Positions 17,525-26,054 of a stretch of DNA of 64,000 nt are shown here, piece by piece. Numbering within the stretch: the first letter of the stretch is position 1; each line of letters begins with the position of its first letter. The DNA lies in contig CAVWPI010000016.1 of the NCBI GenBank assembly GCA_963756895.1, positions 124,001 to 188,000 of the forward strand, in the 5' to 3' direction. The notes beneath the pieces are model-generated. The model saw only the letters and a program-made list of their open reading frames with translations. It had not been told where the DNA came from and searched no databases. The DNA is from DASUAS01 sp963756895. Lineage in GTDB: Bacteria; Actinomycetota; Acidimicrobiia; IMCC26256; DASPTH01. Made by a program: the position numbers and the translations under genes.

Positions 17525-18201
17525 CAATCGAGCAGCGGATCGATGACCGCGCGGTCGACCGCGCCCCGGTAGGCGATCACCCCGTCGCGGAGCGCGACGC
17601 ACCGGTCGGTTCGCTCGAGGAAGGCGAGTTGGTGGGTGGCGACGAGCACCGCACACCCCGCCTCGGCGGCTGCCGCGAGCAGGTCGGCGAGCGCGGCCTG
17701 TCCTGCCGGATCGAGTCCGACGAACGGCTCGTCGACGAGCAGGACCGAGAACGGCCGTACCAGTGCGAGCACGATCGCGGTCTTCTGCCGCAGTCCCCGG
17801 CTGAAACGGGCCGGGAGGTCGTCGGCGCGACCGGTCAGGTTGAGGATGGCGAGCAGCTCGTCGGCGGCGTCAGGTCGCGCGGGGCCGCCGTGCAAGCGGG
17901 ACACGTACTCGATGTGCTCGTTCACCGTGAGGTCGTCGTAGAGCGACGGTTGGTCGGAGATGTACGACAGTGAGCGGCGGGCGTCGAGCGAACCCGCCGC
18001 CGTTCCCTCGACGAGGACGTCGCCGGCAGTGGGATCGAGCAGTCCGACGGCGAGCTGCAGGAGCGTCGACTTGCCGGCGCCGTTGGCGCCGACCAGGGCG
18101 ACGAGCTCACCGCGGGCAAGGTCGAGCGAGATGTCGTCGAGGGCGACGCGGTCGGCGTACGACTTGGTGACGCCGCGGAGCTCGAGTGCAGGGACCTTCA
18201 T
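17524..18201 (-). CDS. ABC transporter ATP-binding protein
   Basis: 225 residues. Walker A GANGAGKST, Walker B VLLVDEP with the catalytic Glu, a signature region FSRGLRQKTAIV (an LSGGQ variant) and the H-loop in VATHQ. The ATG at 18201 overlaps the permease stop by 4 bases; the frame is open further upstream but would overlap the permease. With the large membrane protein next door it forms a two-gene ABC-2/CcmA-like exporter; substrate unknown. Confidence 0.93.
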   Translation of the reverse strand: MKVPALELRGVTKSYADRVALDDISLDLARGELVALVGANGAGKSTLLQLAVGLLDPTAGDVLVEGTAAGSLDARRSLSYISDQPSLYDDLTVNEHIEYVSRLHGGPARPDAADELLAILNLTGRADDLPARFSRGLRQKTAIVLALVRPFSVLLVDEPFVGLDPAGQAALADLLAAAAEAGCAVLVATHQLAFLERTDRCVALRDGVIAYRGAVDRAVIDPLLD

Positions 18202-19757
18202 CGCACGACGGCCTTTCGGGACCGCATCCAGAGGGAACCGGCGACCGCGAGGGCCAGGGGGATGGATGCGAACGTCAACGTCACGCCGACGGCGGACCTG
18301 CCTTCGCTCCACGCGTTGTCACCGATGGCGAGCGGTACGAACGCGGCGACGACGAGCAGCGGTCCGAGCACCTGCCGGAGCACCAGCCAGAGCGTGGTGA
18401 GCTCGGGGAAGCCGAAGTCGAGGTAGAGGGTCGGCGGCGGTGCGCCCATCACCACCGACAGGCCGGCACCGACCACGCCCGCCAGCGTGGCGGGCACGAC
18501 CGTGATCGCAGCCACCGCCAGCGCGTCGACGCTCCCGGTGACCGCGCCGATGGCGAGCGCGGCGGCCAGCGCGAATCCGAACAGGACCACCGCGGGCGCG
18601 AGGAGATGGGACAGCACCAGGTCGCCCCAGATCACGGGGTACTGCTCGGGCCGTTCCGGGTGGTCGGTCTCCTGCGCGAGCCCCTCCACCGCGTCGACGC
18701 CCAGGAGGAACAGCGCGACGCCCGCGAGGAGCACGAGCGCATCGATGCCGTGCCAGAGGCCGACGCCCGCGAGCGCGACGACGACCGCGAACGCCACCGA
18801 GCGCAGGACGCGGCTCACCGGCCATCGGGCGAGACCGCGCCAGTCTCGTTGCCAGACGGGTCCTCCGCGGGTGGCCCGCGCCCGCCACCACGGCTTCGCC
18901 CGTGGGAGCTCCTGCGCCAGCTCGCGGTGGAGGACGATCACGGACCGCATGTCCTGGAGGGTGGCCGCGAATCGCAGCTCACCCACCAGTCGCGCCCGGT
19001 CGCGCAGCTGTTCGAGTGACGTGTGCCCGACCCGGACGAGACCGACGATCGCGATCGCGAGTGGGAGCACGATCCCCACCAGCGCGAGCGCGGACCACGT
19101 GAGCGGCAACAGCGCGACCCGACCGATCTGCGCGGTGGGGGACGTGGCGTGTCCGGACGCGACGTCGACCACCGACCAGGCGACCACCAGGGCGCCGACG
19201 AGGTTGGCGTCGCGGGCGCGGAGCCGCACCCCGGACGCGACCAACGCCGATCCCCAGACCGCGAGCGAGGCCAACACGCCGAACGCGGCGCCGGCCAGCA
19301 ACCACTCGACGCGCTCGCCGCCGAGCGCGCTCGAGGCGATGCTGCCCGCGACGGCGCCGCCCACGGCCGGGACCAGGACGACGCCCCGGAGCTGGCGAAC
19401 CGCGAGCGGGCGCAGGACCTCGGTGCGCGGGATGGGAGCGAGGAGCAGGAACGTGACGTCGGCCGATTCGGGGGCCAGTGGCCCACCGTGCGCACCCGAA
19501 CGCAGCCCCAACAGCACGAGCAGCGCGACCGCGAGGCCGAGGATGGCGGCGCCGTGTTGCTGCACGTCGTGGAGCGCGGCGGCGTCGCGCTCGGCACCCA
19601 GGGCGACGGTGCCGTAGAACAGTCCGACCGCCGCCACGATGCCGACGATGTACGCCTTGTAGAGGGAATCGACCCAGTCGCCCTCCCGCAGGTAGTGGCG
19701 ACGGCGGGAGCGCCGGAGCGATCGGAGCGTGCCCTGCGTGCGCGCGCCGTCGTCCAC
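18198..19757 (-). CDS. ABC transporter permease, large polytopic membrane protein
   Basis: 519 residues from a GTG, with roughly a dozen hydrophobic segments starting at about residue 35 (YIVGIVAAVGLFYG). It is translationally coupled to the ATPase gene. The length and topology fit ABC-2-type exporters with a fused permease, but no substrate motif is readable. The GTG start is supported by a TAAGCT box 6 bases upstream. Confidence 0.85.
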   Translation of the reverse strand: MDDGARTQGTLRSLRRSRRRHYLREGDWVDSLYKAYIVGIVAAVGLFYGTVALGAERDAAALHDVQQHGAAILGLAVALLVLLGLRSGAHGGPLAPESADVTFLLLAPIPRTEVLRPLAVRQLRGVVLVPAVGGAVAGSIASSALGGERVEWLLAGAAFGVLASLAVWGSALVASGVRLRARDANLVGALVVAWSVVDVASGHATSPTAQIGRVALLPLTWSALALVGIVLPLAIAIVGLVRVGHTSLEQLRDRARLVGELRFAATLQDMRSVIVLHRELAQELPRAKPWWRARATRGGPVWQRDWRGLARWPVSRVLRSVAFAVVVALAGVGLWHGIDALVLLAGVALFLLGVDAVEGLAQETDHPERPEQYPVIWGDLVLSHLLAPAVVLFGFALAAALAIGAVTGSVDALAVAAITVVPATLAGVVGAGLSVVMGAPPPTLYLDFGFPELTTLWLVLRQVLGPLLVVAAFVPLAIGDNAWSEGRSAVGVTLTFASIPLALAVAGSLWMRSRKAVVR

Positions 19758-19763
19758 GCGCGC

Positions 19764-19769
19764 AGCTTA
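19764..19769 (-). promoter_or_regulatory. Leaderless-type -10 box for the ABC operon
   Basis: Minus-strand TAAGCT, then 6 bases, then the GTG at 19757. Matches the TANNNT-N6-8 pattern. Confidence 0.5.
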
Positions 19770-19801
19770 CGGGTGCGGGTCCGTCGTCCCGGGCTCGAGG
19801 A

Positions 19802-20734
19802 TCACGCGCCGGGGAGCACGCCCCCGGCTGCGATCCACTGCGCCACCACGGCTTCCGCTTCGCGCGGGTTGTAGACGTCCTCCTCGAAGCTCCACTTCCC
19901 GTTGCCGGCGTAGTGGAGGATCGTGTTGACGTCGAAGCCGTAGTAGCCGTCGTCGCCGTCGGGCGCGGGCAGGATGTTCGGGATCAACGTGCTGACCCGG
20001 TTGCCGTCGATGAGCGCGAACGACGGCGGGAACTCCATGGTCGGGAACGGCTGCATCACCGAGTTGATCCAGTCGCGGATCTGCTCGCCCGACGTGTAGT
20101 AGCCGTAGTGGTGCTCGCGGTAGTGCGCGTCGTCGGTGAACTGGGCCGCCCACTGGTCCCAGTCGCCGGACTCCACCGCCAGCGCGGCCCGCTGCCGGTA
20201 CTTCTCGAACTCGGTCTGGACCTCGTCCCGCGGGAAGGCCGGTGTCGGCGGTTCGGGGTTCCACCCGTCGATGCCGCGCAACGAGCGATCCTGGGGGGTG
20301 TCGCGCCGGCCGCCGTCGGCCAGCCACTCGGCGAACACGCGCTCGGCGTCGGCCGGGTTGTAGTAGTCGGCTTCGAACGAGAACTTCCCGTCGCCGGCGT
20401 ACTGCAGGAAGGTGGTGTTGGGGAACGCGTAGCGCTTCCCGGTTCCGGTCGGGTCGGGCAGGTTGTTCCAGATGTAGAAGCCGATGCGATCGCCGTCGAT
20501 GACCGACCACTCGATCCAGAGCGTCATCGCCGGGTATTCCTTCATGACGTCGACGATGAACTTCGAGATCGCGGGCTTGCCCTCGAACACGCCCAGGAAG
20601 TGCTCCTCGTAGCGCGCGTCGTCGGTGAACATGTTCGCCCACGCGGGCCAGTCGTGCTCGCCGACGCCGCGGCGCTGGTACTCCGCCCAGGCAGTTTCGA
20701 TCTCTTCCCGCCCGTACCGGGTGGTCTCGGCCAT
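19802..20734 (-). CDS. Tandem SnoaL/NTF2-like protein
   Basis: 310 residues containing two homologous NTF2-like domains. The first (about 10-140) has DWPAWANMFTDDARYEEHFLG, and the second (about 155-300) has DWDQWAAQFTDDAHYREHHYG, each with the His/Asp pattern of SnoaL-like cone folds. Such domains act as isomerases, dehydratases or binding modules; the fused pair can form an internal dimer. ATG at 20734; the upstream in-frame extension overlaps the divergent polymerase gene and is rejected. Confidence 0.85.
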   Translation of the reverse strand: MAETTRYGREEIETAWAEYQRRGVGEHDWPAWANMFTDDARYEEHFLGVFEGKPAISKFIVDVMKEYPAMTLWIEWSVIDGDRIGFYIWNNLPDPTGTGKRYAFPNTTFLQYAGDGKFSFEADYYNPADAERVFAEWLADGGRRDTPQDRSLRGIDGWNPEPPTPAFPRDEVQTEFEKYRQRAALAVESGDWDQWAAQFTDDAHYREHHYGYYTSGEQIRDWINSVMQPFPTMEFPPSFALIDGNRVSTLIPNILPAPDGDDGYYGFDVNTILHYAGNGKWSFEEDVYNPREAEAVVAQWIAAGGVLPGA

Positions 20735-20765
20735 GGTGGTTCCCCCTGTCGTCTGCCGGGGAGCG

Positions 20766-20771
20766 TACCGT
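20766..20771 (+). promoter_or_regulatory. Leaderless-type -10 box for the LigD-type polymerase gene
   Basis: TACCGT followed by 6 bases and the GTG at 20778. This spacing fixes the start and argues against the longer open frame upstream. Confidence 0.55.
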
Positions 20772-20777
20772 GGCCCC

Positions 20778-21866
20778 GTGGACGTCGAGGTGGCCGGACG
20801 GGTCGTGAACCTGTCGAGCCCGGACAAGGTCATGTTCCCCGAGCCGGGGCTCACCAAGCTCGACGTCGTCGACTACTACCGGCGCGTCGAGCTGCCCCTG
20901 ATGACCGCGATCCGCGGCCGGCCGGTGCTCATGCAGCGCTTCCCGAGTGGCGTCGACGGCTCCAACTTCTTCCAGAAGCGGGTGCCGAAGGACCGGCCCG
21001 ACTGGCTGGAGACCTCCGTCGTCAGCACCCCGAACGGCACCACGTCGCAGGCGCTGGTCGCCGCCGATCTCGCCCACATCGTGTGGGCGGTGAACCTCGG
21101 GTGCCTCGGCTTCCACGTCTGGCCGAACGTCGCGCGGGACGACGACCACGCCGACGAGCTGCGCATCGACCTCGACCCGCAGCCCGGTCTCGGGTTCGCG
21201 GAGGTGCGCGAAGCGGCGCGAGAGCTGAAAGGCCTGCTCGACGAGGTGGGCATCCGCGGGTGGCCCAAGACGACGGGCAACCGGGGGATCCACGTCTACA
21301 CCCGCCTCGAACCGCGCTGGACGCCGATCGAGGTGCGACGCGCAGCCGTCGCCGTCGCGCGCGAGCTCGCCCGCCGCCGTCCCGACGCGATCACCGACGC
21401 GTGGTGGAAGGAAGAGCGCGGCGATCGCGTGTTCGTCGACTTCAACCAGAACGCGCCGCACAAGACCGTGTTCGGGGCGTGGTCGATCCGGGCGCGAGCG
21501 GCGGCCGAGGTCTCGACGCCGTTCCACTGGGACGAGCTCGACGACATCGATCCCGAGGCGTGCACGGTGCTCACGGTGCCCGATCGGGTCGAGTCGCGGG
21601 GTGATCCGTGGGCCGACATCGCCGACGACCCGCAGGTCCTGACGCCGTTCCTCGAGATGTACGACCGTGACATCGAGTCCGGGCTCGAGGACGCGCCGTG
21701 GCCGCCGGTGTACCCGAAGATGCCCGGCGAACCGCCGCGGGTCGCGCCGAGCCGGGCCCGCAAGGACGACGACGGCAATCCGATCACCCCGCCGCCGCCG
21801 AAGAAGCGCACGACGCGGCCACGCGGTCCCAGAGCGCGGCGTGTGACCGGGCGTGTGACGGCGTGA
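20778..21866 (+). CDS. LigD-type polymerase-domain protein (archaeo-eukaryotic primase family)
   Basis: 362 residues. The sequence follows the polymerase domain of bacterial NHEJ ligase D: the opening LSSPDKVMFPEPGLTKLD, QRFPSGVDGSNFFQK, a catalytic acidic pair in RIDLDPQ and a third acid in FVDFNQN. There is no ligase or nuclease domain, and no Ku gene is nearby. Stand-alone PolDom proteins are widespread in actinobacteria and add nucleotides during end-joining repair. A Pro/Lys/Arg-rich tail (about 330-362) could bind DNA. The stop codon lies inside a 20-bp-period repeat. Confidence 0.9.
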   Translation: MDVEVAGRVVNLSSPDKVMFPEPGLTKLDVVDYYRRVELPLMTAIRGRPVLMQRFPSGVDGSNFFQKRVPKDRPDWLETSVVSTPNGTTSQALVAADLAHIVWAVNLGCLGFHVWPNVARDDDHADELRIDLDPQPGLGFAEVREAARELKGLLDEVGIRGWPKTTGNRGIHVYTRLEPRWTPIEVRRAAVAVARELARRRPDAITDAWWKEERGDRVFVDFNQNAPHKTVFGAWSIRARAAAEVSTPFHWDELDDIDPEACTVLTVPDRVESRGDPWADIADDPQVLTPFLEMYDRDIESGLEDAPWPPVYPKMPGEPPRVAPSRARKDDDGNPITPPPPKKRTTRPRGPRARRVTGRVTA

Positions 21867-21878
21867 CCGGGCGTGTGA
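21843..21878. repeat. Direct repeat (16 bp, period 20) over the polymerase gene stop
   Basis: GTGACCGGGCGTGTGA occurs twice, 20 bases apart. The gene's TGA stop (21864-21866) is inside the second copy, and each copy contains two TGA triplets. Confidence 0.75.
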
Positions 21879-21879
21879 G

Positions 21880-22551
21880 CTAGGGGCTCGGCCGCACCAA
21901 GCCCGACTCGTAGGCGAAGACCACCAGCTGGGCGCGGTCGCGCGCGCCGAGCTTGGTCATGGCCCGGTTCACGTGGGTCTTGGCGGTGGCGGTGCTCACG
22001 AACAGTCGCTCGGCGATGTCGTCGTTGGTGAGCCCGGTGGCGACCAGGACCATGACCTCGCGCTCGCGGTTCGTGAGCAGGTCGAGGTCGACCGCAGCCG
22101 GACGGTCGCTCGACACGTCGGCGAACGCCTCGATGAGGCGGCGGGTGACGCTGGGGGAGAGCAGCGCGTCGCCGGCTGCGACCGCCCGCACCGCGTGCAG
22201 CAGCTCGGTGGGTTCGGTGTCCTTCACCAGGAACCCGCTCGCGCCGCTGCGCAGCGCCTCGAACACGTACTCGTCGAGCTCGAACGTGGTGAGGATCACC
22301 ACGCGCACCGCGTCGAGGGCGGAATCGGCACCGATCGCCCGGGTCGCCGCGAGCCCGTCGGCGCCGGGCATGCGGATGTCCATGAGGACGACGTCGGGAC
22401 GCTCCCGCCGGGTCACCGCGACGGCTTCGTCGCCGTCGGCCGCTTCGCCGACGACCGTGATGTCGTCCTGGGCGTCGAGCAGCGCCTGGAAACCGGCGCG
22501 CACGAGCACCTGGTCGTCGGCCAGCACGACCCGGATGGTGGGCTCGCTCAC
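21880..22551 (-). CDS. NarL/LuxR-type response regulator
   Basis: 223 residues. Receiver domain 1-125 with the acidic pair ADD (11-13), phosphoacceptor Asp 58 in VVLMDIRMPG and the conserved Lys in LVKD. C-terminal LuxR helix-turn-helix about 155-215 (LTNREREVMVLVATGLTNDDIAE). It overlaps the kinase gene by 4 bases and is surely its partner. The stop is 13 bases from the convergent polymerase gene's stop. Target genes are unknown. Confidence 0.95.
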   Translation of the reverse strand: MSEPTIRVVLADDQVLVRAGFQALLDAQDDITVVGEAADGDEAVAVTRRERPDVVLMDIRMPGADGLAATRAIGADSALDAVRVVILTTFELDEYVFEALRSGASGFLVKDTEPTELLHAVRAVAAGDALLSPSVTRRLIEAFADVSSDRPAAVDLDLLTNREREVMVLVATGLTNDDIAERLFVSTATAKTHVNRAMTKLGARDRAQLVVFAYESGLVRPSP

Positions 22552-23692
22552 CGCGACGCCCCGAGCGGTATGCGGGCACGCACCCGGAACCCGCGGTGGG
22601 CGGGCCCGGTCGCTCGGGTTCCCACCTCGAGGCTCCCGCCGAGGGCGTGCACCCGCTCGCGCATCCCGACGATGCCCTTCCCCGCGGGCGCGGACCCGGC
22701 CGGCGCGCCCGGTCCGTCGTCGTCGACCTGCACGACGAGCTCGTCGGCGCCGAAGTCGAGGTCGACCACCGCGCGCGACGCACCCGCGTGGCGGGCGATG
22801 TTCGTCAGCGCCTCCTGGGTCACGCGGTAGGCCGCGGTCTCCACCGGACGGGCGAGCGGGCGCCGGGTGCCGTGCACGCGGAGCTCGACGGGGATGCCCG
22901 CCGCTCGGCTGCGCTCCACCAGCTCGTCGACGTCGGCGAGTGTGGGTGTGGGTCGCCGCGGCGCCTGCTCCGGCCCCGCCCGTAGGACGTCGACCAGCGA
23001 CCGGAGCTCGTCGAGCGCGTCCTTGCTCGCGCGCTTGATCGCGCCCAGCGCGCTCTCGGCCAGCTCCGGCCGCTCGTGGATCAGGTGCAGGGCCGTGCCC
23101 GCCTGCACGTTGATGAGCGAGAGGTTGTGCGCCACCACGTCGTGGAGCTCACGGGCGATGCGCAGCTGCTCGTCCCGCGTCCGGAGTCGCTCCTCCTCGG
23201 CGCGTGCGCGGCACGCGTCTCGACCAGGCGCTCGCGACGGATGCGCACGATCTCGGTCGTCGTCGCGAGCACGAGCAGCCAGGCCGCCAGCGCGAGGGCG
23301 GAGGCCCACGACGGCGCGTCAGCCGTGCCGAGGAGCGGCGGCAACCACAGGAACGTCGCCCAGCCGGTGGCGATCGTCGCCCACGCGACGGCGCGGTGTC
23401 CGGCGAGGAGCGTGGTGCAGAACGCGACGATGAGCGAGAAGTAGACCGGCCCTTCCGGGTACCCGAGCACGGCGTACGCCAGCGTGGTCGCGTACGCCAC
23501 GAGGAGGACCGCGATCGGATGGCGCACCCGCCACGCGAGCGCGCCGGCCCCCGCGGCGAGGAGCAACGCGCCGCCGACACCGAAGTCGAGGCGCGTGTCC
23601 TGGTGCGTACCGGCGAACGCCGCGCCCACGATCTCGACGACGGCGACACCGACCGCAATCGCGAGGTCGCGCCTCGGCGGGAGCCGGCTCAT
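22548..23692 (-). CDS. Membrane sensor histidine kinase (HisKA_3 type), one frameshift
   Basis: Start at 23692. Residues about 10-150 contain four to five hydrophobic segments with almost no extracellular loops, as in NarL-pathway kinases that sense within the membrane. The frame breaks near 23208 (GCCGCGCACGCG). The second frame continues with the phosphoacceptor box ELHDVVAHNLSLI and an ATPase domain (N-box EALTNIARHA, G-box DDDGPG...GKGIVGMRERV) to 22548. About 380 residues overall. One base seems missing from the consensus. It overlaps the DUF2269-like gene and the regulator gene by 4 bases each, so all three are one operon. Confidence 0.85.
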
Positions 23693-24231
23693 CCCCGCGA
23701 CGGTACGCCGCGCTTGCCGCGAGGCGTGCGGCCGAACGGCTTCACGATCGAGATGACGGTGGCGAGGGCGAGCAGCACGCAGTGGCCGATCGCCGGCTCC
23801 AGGAAGCTGCCGGCCCCACCCCGGGCGAGATCGTGCGCGGCCGGGCCGACGACGAGGAGGTCGGTGACGATCAGCGGGACGAAGGCGATCTCCTTGAGGA
23901 CCACCCACCAGTGCTTGGCGACGCCCCATGGCGTGCCCAGTCCGAGCACGAGGCCGGTGAGCCCGGACACGACGGCCGTCGGCACCGACAGCCAGATCGA
24001 CGTCTCGACCGTGCGGTAGACCGCGCGTGCGAACTCCGCGTCGCCGGTCGAGCGCGCGAGCACGGCCAGGAACAGCACGAACCCGGCGATGCCGAACCAG
24101 GCCACCGACGACAGCACGTGGGCGACGAGCAGTGCCCGGCGGCCGCGCTTGGGGAGGTGCAGGCGACGGTCGTCGCGGCGGACGCCGCGAGTCGTCGGCG
24201 GATCGGTGGTGCGAACCAGGGTGGAGGTCAT
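23689..24231 (-). CDS. DUF2269-like integral membrane protein
   Basis: 180 residues with four predicted transmembrane segments beginning at about residue 35 (LLVAHVLSSVAWFGIAGFVLF), the pattern of the DUF2269 family (HVLSSVAWFG). Its ATG has a GGAGG stretch upstream, and its end overlaps the histidine kinase start. It may be the sensory or accessory membrane partner of the two-component system. Function unproven. Confidence 0.7.
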   Translation of the reverse strand: MTSTLVRTTDPPTTRGVRRDDRRLHLPKRGRRALLVAHVLSSVAWFGIAGFVLFLAVLARSTGDAEFARAVYRTVETSIWLSVPTAVVSGLTGLVLGLGTPWGVAKHWWVVLKEIAFVPLIVTDLLVVGPAAHDLARGGAGSFLEPAIGHCVLLALATVISIVKPFGRTPRGKRGVPSRG

Positions 24232-24330
24232 GCCTCCATGGTCCCGATCCGAGTGATCGATGTCGTCAGCCGCGCGTGGGCTTCCCGGCTACCACGGCTG
24301 CGGTAGCCCGGTGGCCCGGGGATGCTCGCG

Positions 24331-24630
24331 TCAGGGACGGCGGTCGCTGAGCGCCCACGCCGCGGCCGCGGTCACGCCCGCGACGGTCAGCACCGCGGGC
24401 CATGGGCCGATCCTCTTCGCGAGGGGATGCGAAACCCCGAACGCGCCGAAGTACACCGCGCCGAGGATGGCCGCGTTCACGGGTCCCGCGTGCTTCGCCC
24501 ATTGGCGCTCGGCGACGAACCCGCCCACGGTGAGCACGACGCCGCCGAGGGCACGGATCTTGGTGGTGCGGGCGACGTAGTAACCGCCGATCAGCGAACC
24601 GGCGACGACGGGGGCAGTGGGCACGCGCAT
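24331..24630 (-). CDS. Small integral membrane protein
   Basis: 99 residues, ATG at 24630, with three hydrophobic stretches (residues 5-20, 26-46 and about 60-95). I do not recognise the family. A TAGGCT box 8 bases upstream supports this start; the open frame further upstream overlaps the divergent gene at 24691 and is rejected. Confidence 0.6.
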   Translation of the reverse strand: MRVPTAPVVAGSLIGGYYVARTTKIRALGGVVLTVGGFVAERQWAKHAGPVNAAILGAVYFGAFGVSHPLAKRIGPWPAVLTVAGVTAAAAWALSDRRP

Positions 24631-24638
24631 GCTGCGGG

Positions 24639-24644
24639 AGCCTA
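24639..24644 (-). promoter_or_regulatory. Leaderless-type -10 box for the small membrane protein
   Basis: Minus-strand TAGGCT, 8 bases from the ATG at 24630. It is only about 35 bases from the opposing TAACTT box, forming a compact divergent promoter. Confidence 0.45.
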
Positions 24645-24678
24645 CGTGGTGAGGGGTTCCGCGCTGGGTGACCAGGGG

Positions 24679-24684
24679 TAACTT
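24679..24684 (+). promoter_or_regulatory. Leaderless-type -10 box for the 4-Cys small protein
   Basis: TAACTT, 6 bases before the ATG at 24691. Confidence 0.5.
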
Positions 24685-24690
24685 CGTGCG

Positions 24691-24933
24691 ATGGCCGACT
24701 ACGTGATCCCCGATCCGGAACCGAAGGAGATCGACGAGAAGCTGTCGATCGAACTGCGGCACCTCTCCGACAACGCGGTGCTCCGCGGCCACCCGTCCGG
24801 TGAGGAGCGGTGCGACAACTGCCTCTACTACCTGGAGAACACCGCGGAGATCTCGTACTGCTGGCACCCGAAGCTGCGCATCCTCGTGGGCTCCGACTGG
24901 TGGTGCCAGTGGTGGGAGGTCATCCCCCAGTAG
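24691..24933 (+). CDS. 80-residue four-cysteine protein, possible metal or Fe-S binder
   Basis: 80 residues, acidic N-terminus. The four Cys are arranged CDNC ... SYCWHP ... WWCQWWE, that is C-x2-C-x13-C-x14-C, with the last three in an aromatic-rich context. The spacing is reminiscent of small zinc-ribbon or high-potential iron-sulfur proteins, but no family is recognised. There is no signal peptide, so it is probably cytoplasmic. It stands alone with its own leaderless-type promoter, 29 bases before the next gene. Real coding is supported by start, length and Cys pattern. Confidence 0.65.
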   Translation: MADYVIPDPEPKEIDEKLSIELRHLSDNAVLRGHPSGEERCDNCLYYLENTAEISYCWHPKLRILVGSDWWCQWWEVIPQ

Positions 24934-24950
24934 CAGCCGGCGGTGCCCCG

Positions 24951-24956
24951 TAGCAT
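24951..24956 (+). promoter_or_regulatory. Leaderless-type -10 box for the DapB-like gene
   Basis: TAGCAT, 6 bases before the ATG at 24963. Confidence 0.5.
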
Positions 24957-24962
24957 GCCGCC

Positions 24963-26054
24963 ATGACGTACCGGGTGGTGGTGTGGGGGACCGGCAACGC
25001 AGGGCGACCGGCGATCCGAGCGGTATCGGCACACGCCGACCTCGACCTCGTGGGGGTGGTCGTGTCGAACCCCGCCAAGGTCGGCCGCGACGCCGGCGAG
25101 CTCGCGTTCGTCGAACCTCTCGGCGTGCTCGCGACCGACGACATCGGGGTGGCGTTGGCGGGGGGTCGTGATGGAGGCGGGGTCGACGCGGTGGTGTACA
25201 CCGCGACCGCCGACACCCGGCCCGACGACGCGTTCGCCGACCTGATCGCATGCCTGGAGTCGGGCGCCAACGTGGTGTCGACGTCGTTCTACCCGTTGCT
25301 CCACCCGGCGAGCGCGCCCGCGCCGGTGACCGAAGCGGTCGAGCGCGCCTGTGCCATGGGCGACAGCTCGGTGTTCGTCTCCGGCATCGATCCGGGGTGG
25401 GCGCTCGACATCCTGCCGATCCTCGTCAGCGGCGTCAGCGCGGGAATCGAGGAGATCCGGATCCAGGAGATCTTCAACTACGCGCTCTACGACGCGCCCG
25501 ACGTTGTGCGCGAGGTCATCGGCTTCGGGGGTCCGATGGAGCAGACGCCGATGATGCTGCTCGACATCGCGCTCGAGATGGTGTGGGCCCCGATGGTGCG
25601 CGTCCTCGCCGACGCGCTCGAGGTCGAGCTCGAGGACGTGCGCACGCACGTCGAACGCCGACCGTTGGGGCGCACGATCGAGGTCGACGGCATGGGCACG
25701 TTCGAGGCGGGCACGCAGGGCGCGTTCCGGTTCGAGGTGCAGGGCATCGTCGACGGGCGAGCGCTGCTCGTGGTCGAGCACGTCACCCGCATCGACGACG
25801 ACTGCGCGCCGGACTGGCCCACGTCGACCCAGCCCGGGGGCATCCACCGCGTCCGCATCACCGGCCACCCGAACCTCGACGTGACCATCCACGGCACCGA
25901 ACCAGGCGAACCGGGCGCCGCCGGCGGCGGCAACGCCACCGCCGCGAACCGGATCGTGAACGCCATCCCCGCGGTGTGCGCGGCGCCCGCGGGCCCGGTG
26001 CACCCGCTCGACCTCCCACCGATCACCGGGGCGAGGCAGCTCCGGCGGACGTAA
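24963..26054 (+). CDS. DapB-like NAD(P)-dependent oxidoreductase (diaminopentanoate dehydrogenase-type)
   Basis: 363 residues. N-terminal Rossmann fold with VVWGTGNAGRPAIRAV and an Asp-rich segment. A C-terminal catalytic domain resembles the dihydrodipicolinate reductase-like / 2,4-diaminopentanoate dehydrogenase group widespread in actinobacteria. Its substrate is unknown. The 3' end overlaps the convergent PhyH gene by 32 bases, an unusual convergent overlap that leaves no room for a terminator. Confidence 0.8.
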   Translation: MTYRVVVWGTGNAGRPAIRAVSAHADLDLVGVVVSNPAKVGRDAGELAFVEPLGVLATDDIGVALAGGRDGGGVDAVVYTATADTRPDDAFADLIACLESGANVVSTSFYPLLHPASAPAPVTEAVERACAMGDSSVFVSGIDPGWALDILPILVSGVSAGIEEIRIQEIFNYALYDAPDVVREVIGFGGPMEQTPMMLLDIALEMVWAPMVRVLADALEVELEDVRTHVERRPLGRTIEVDGMGTFEAGTQGAFRFEVQGIVDGRALLVVEHVTRIDDDCAPDWPTSTQPGGIHRVRITGHPNLDVTIHGTEPGEPGAAGGGNATAANRIVNAIPAVCAAPAGPVHPLDLPPITGARQLRRT

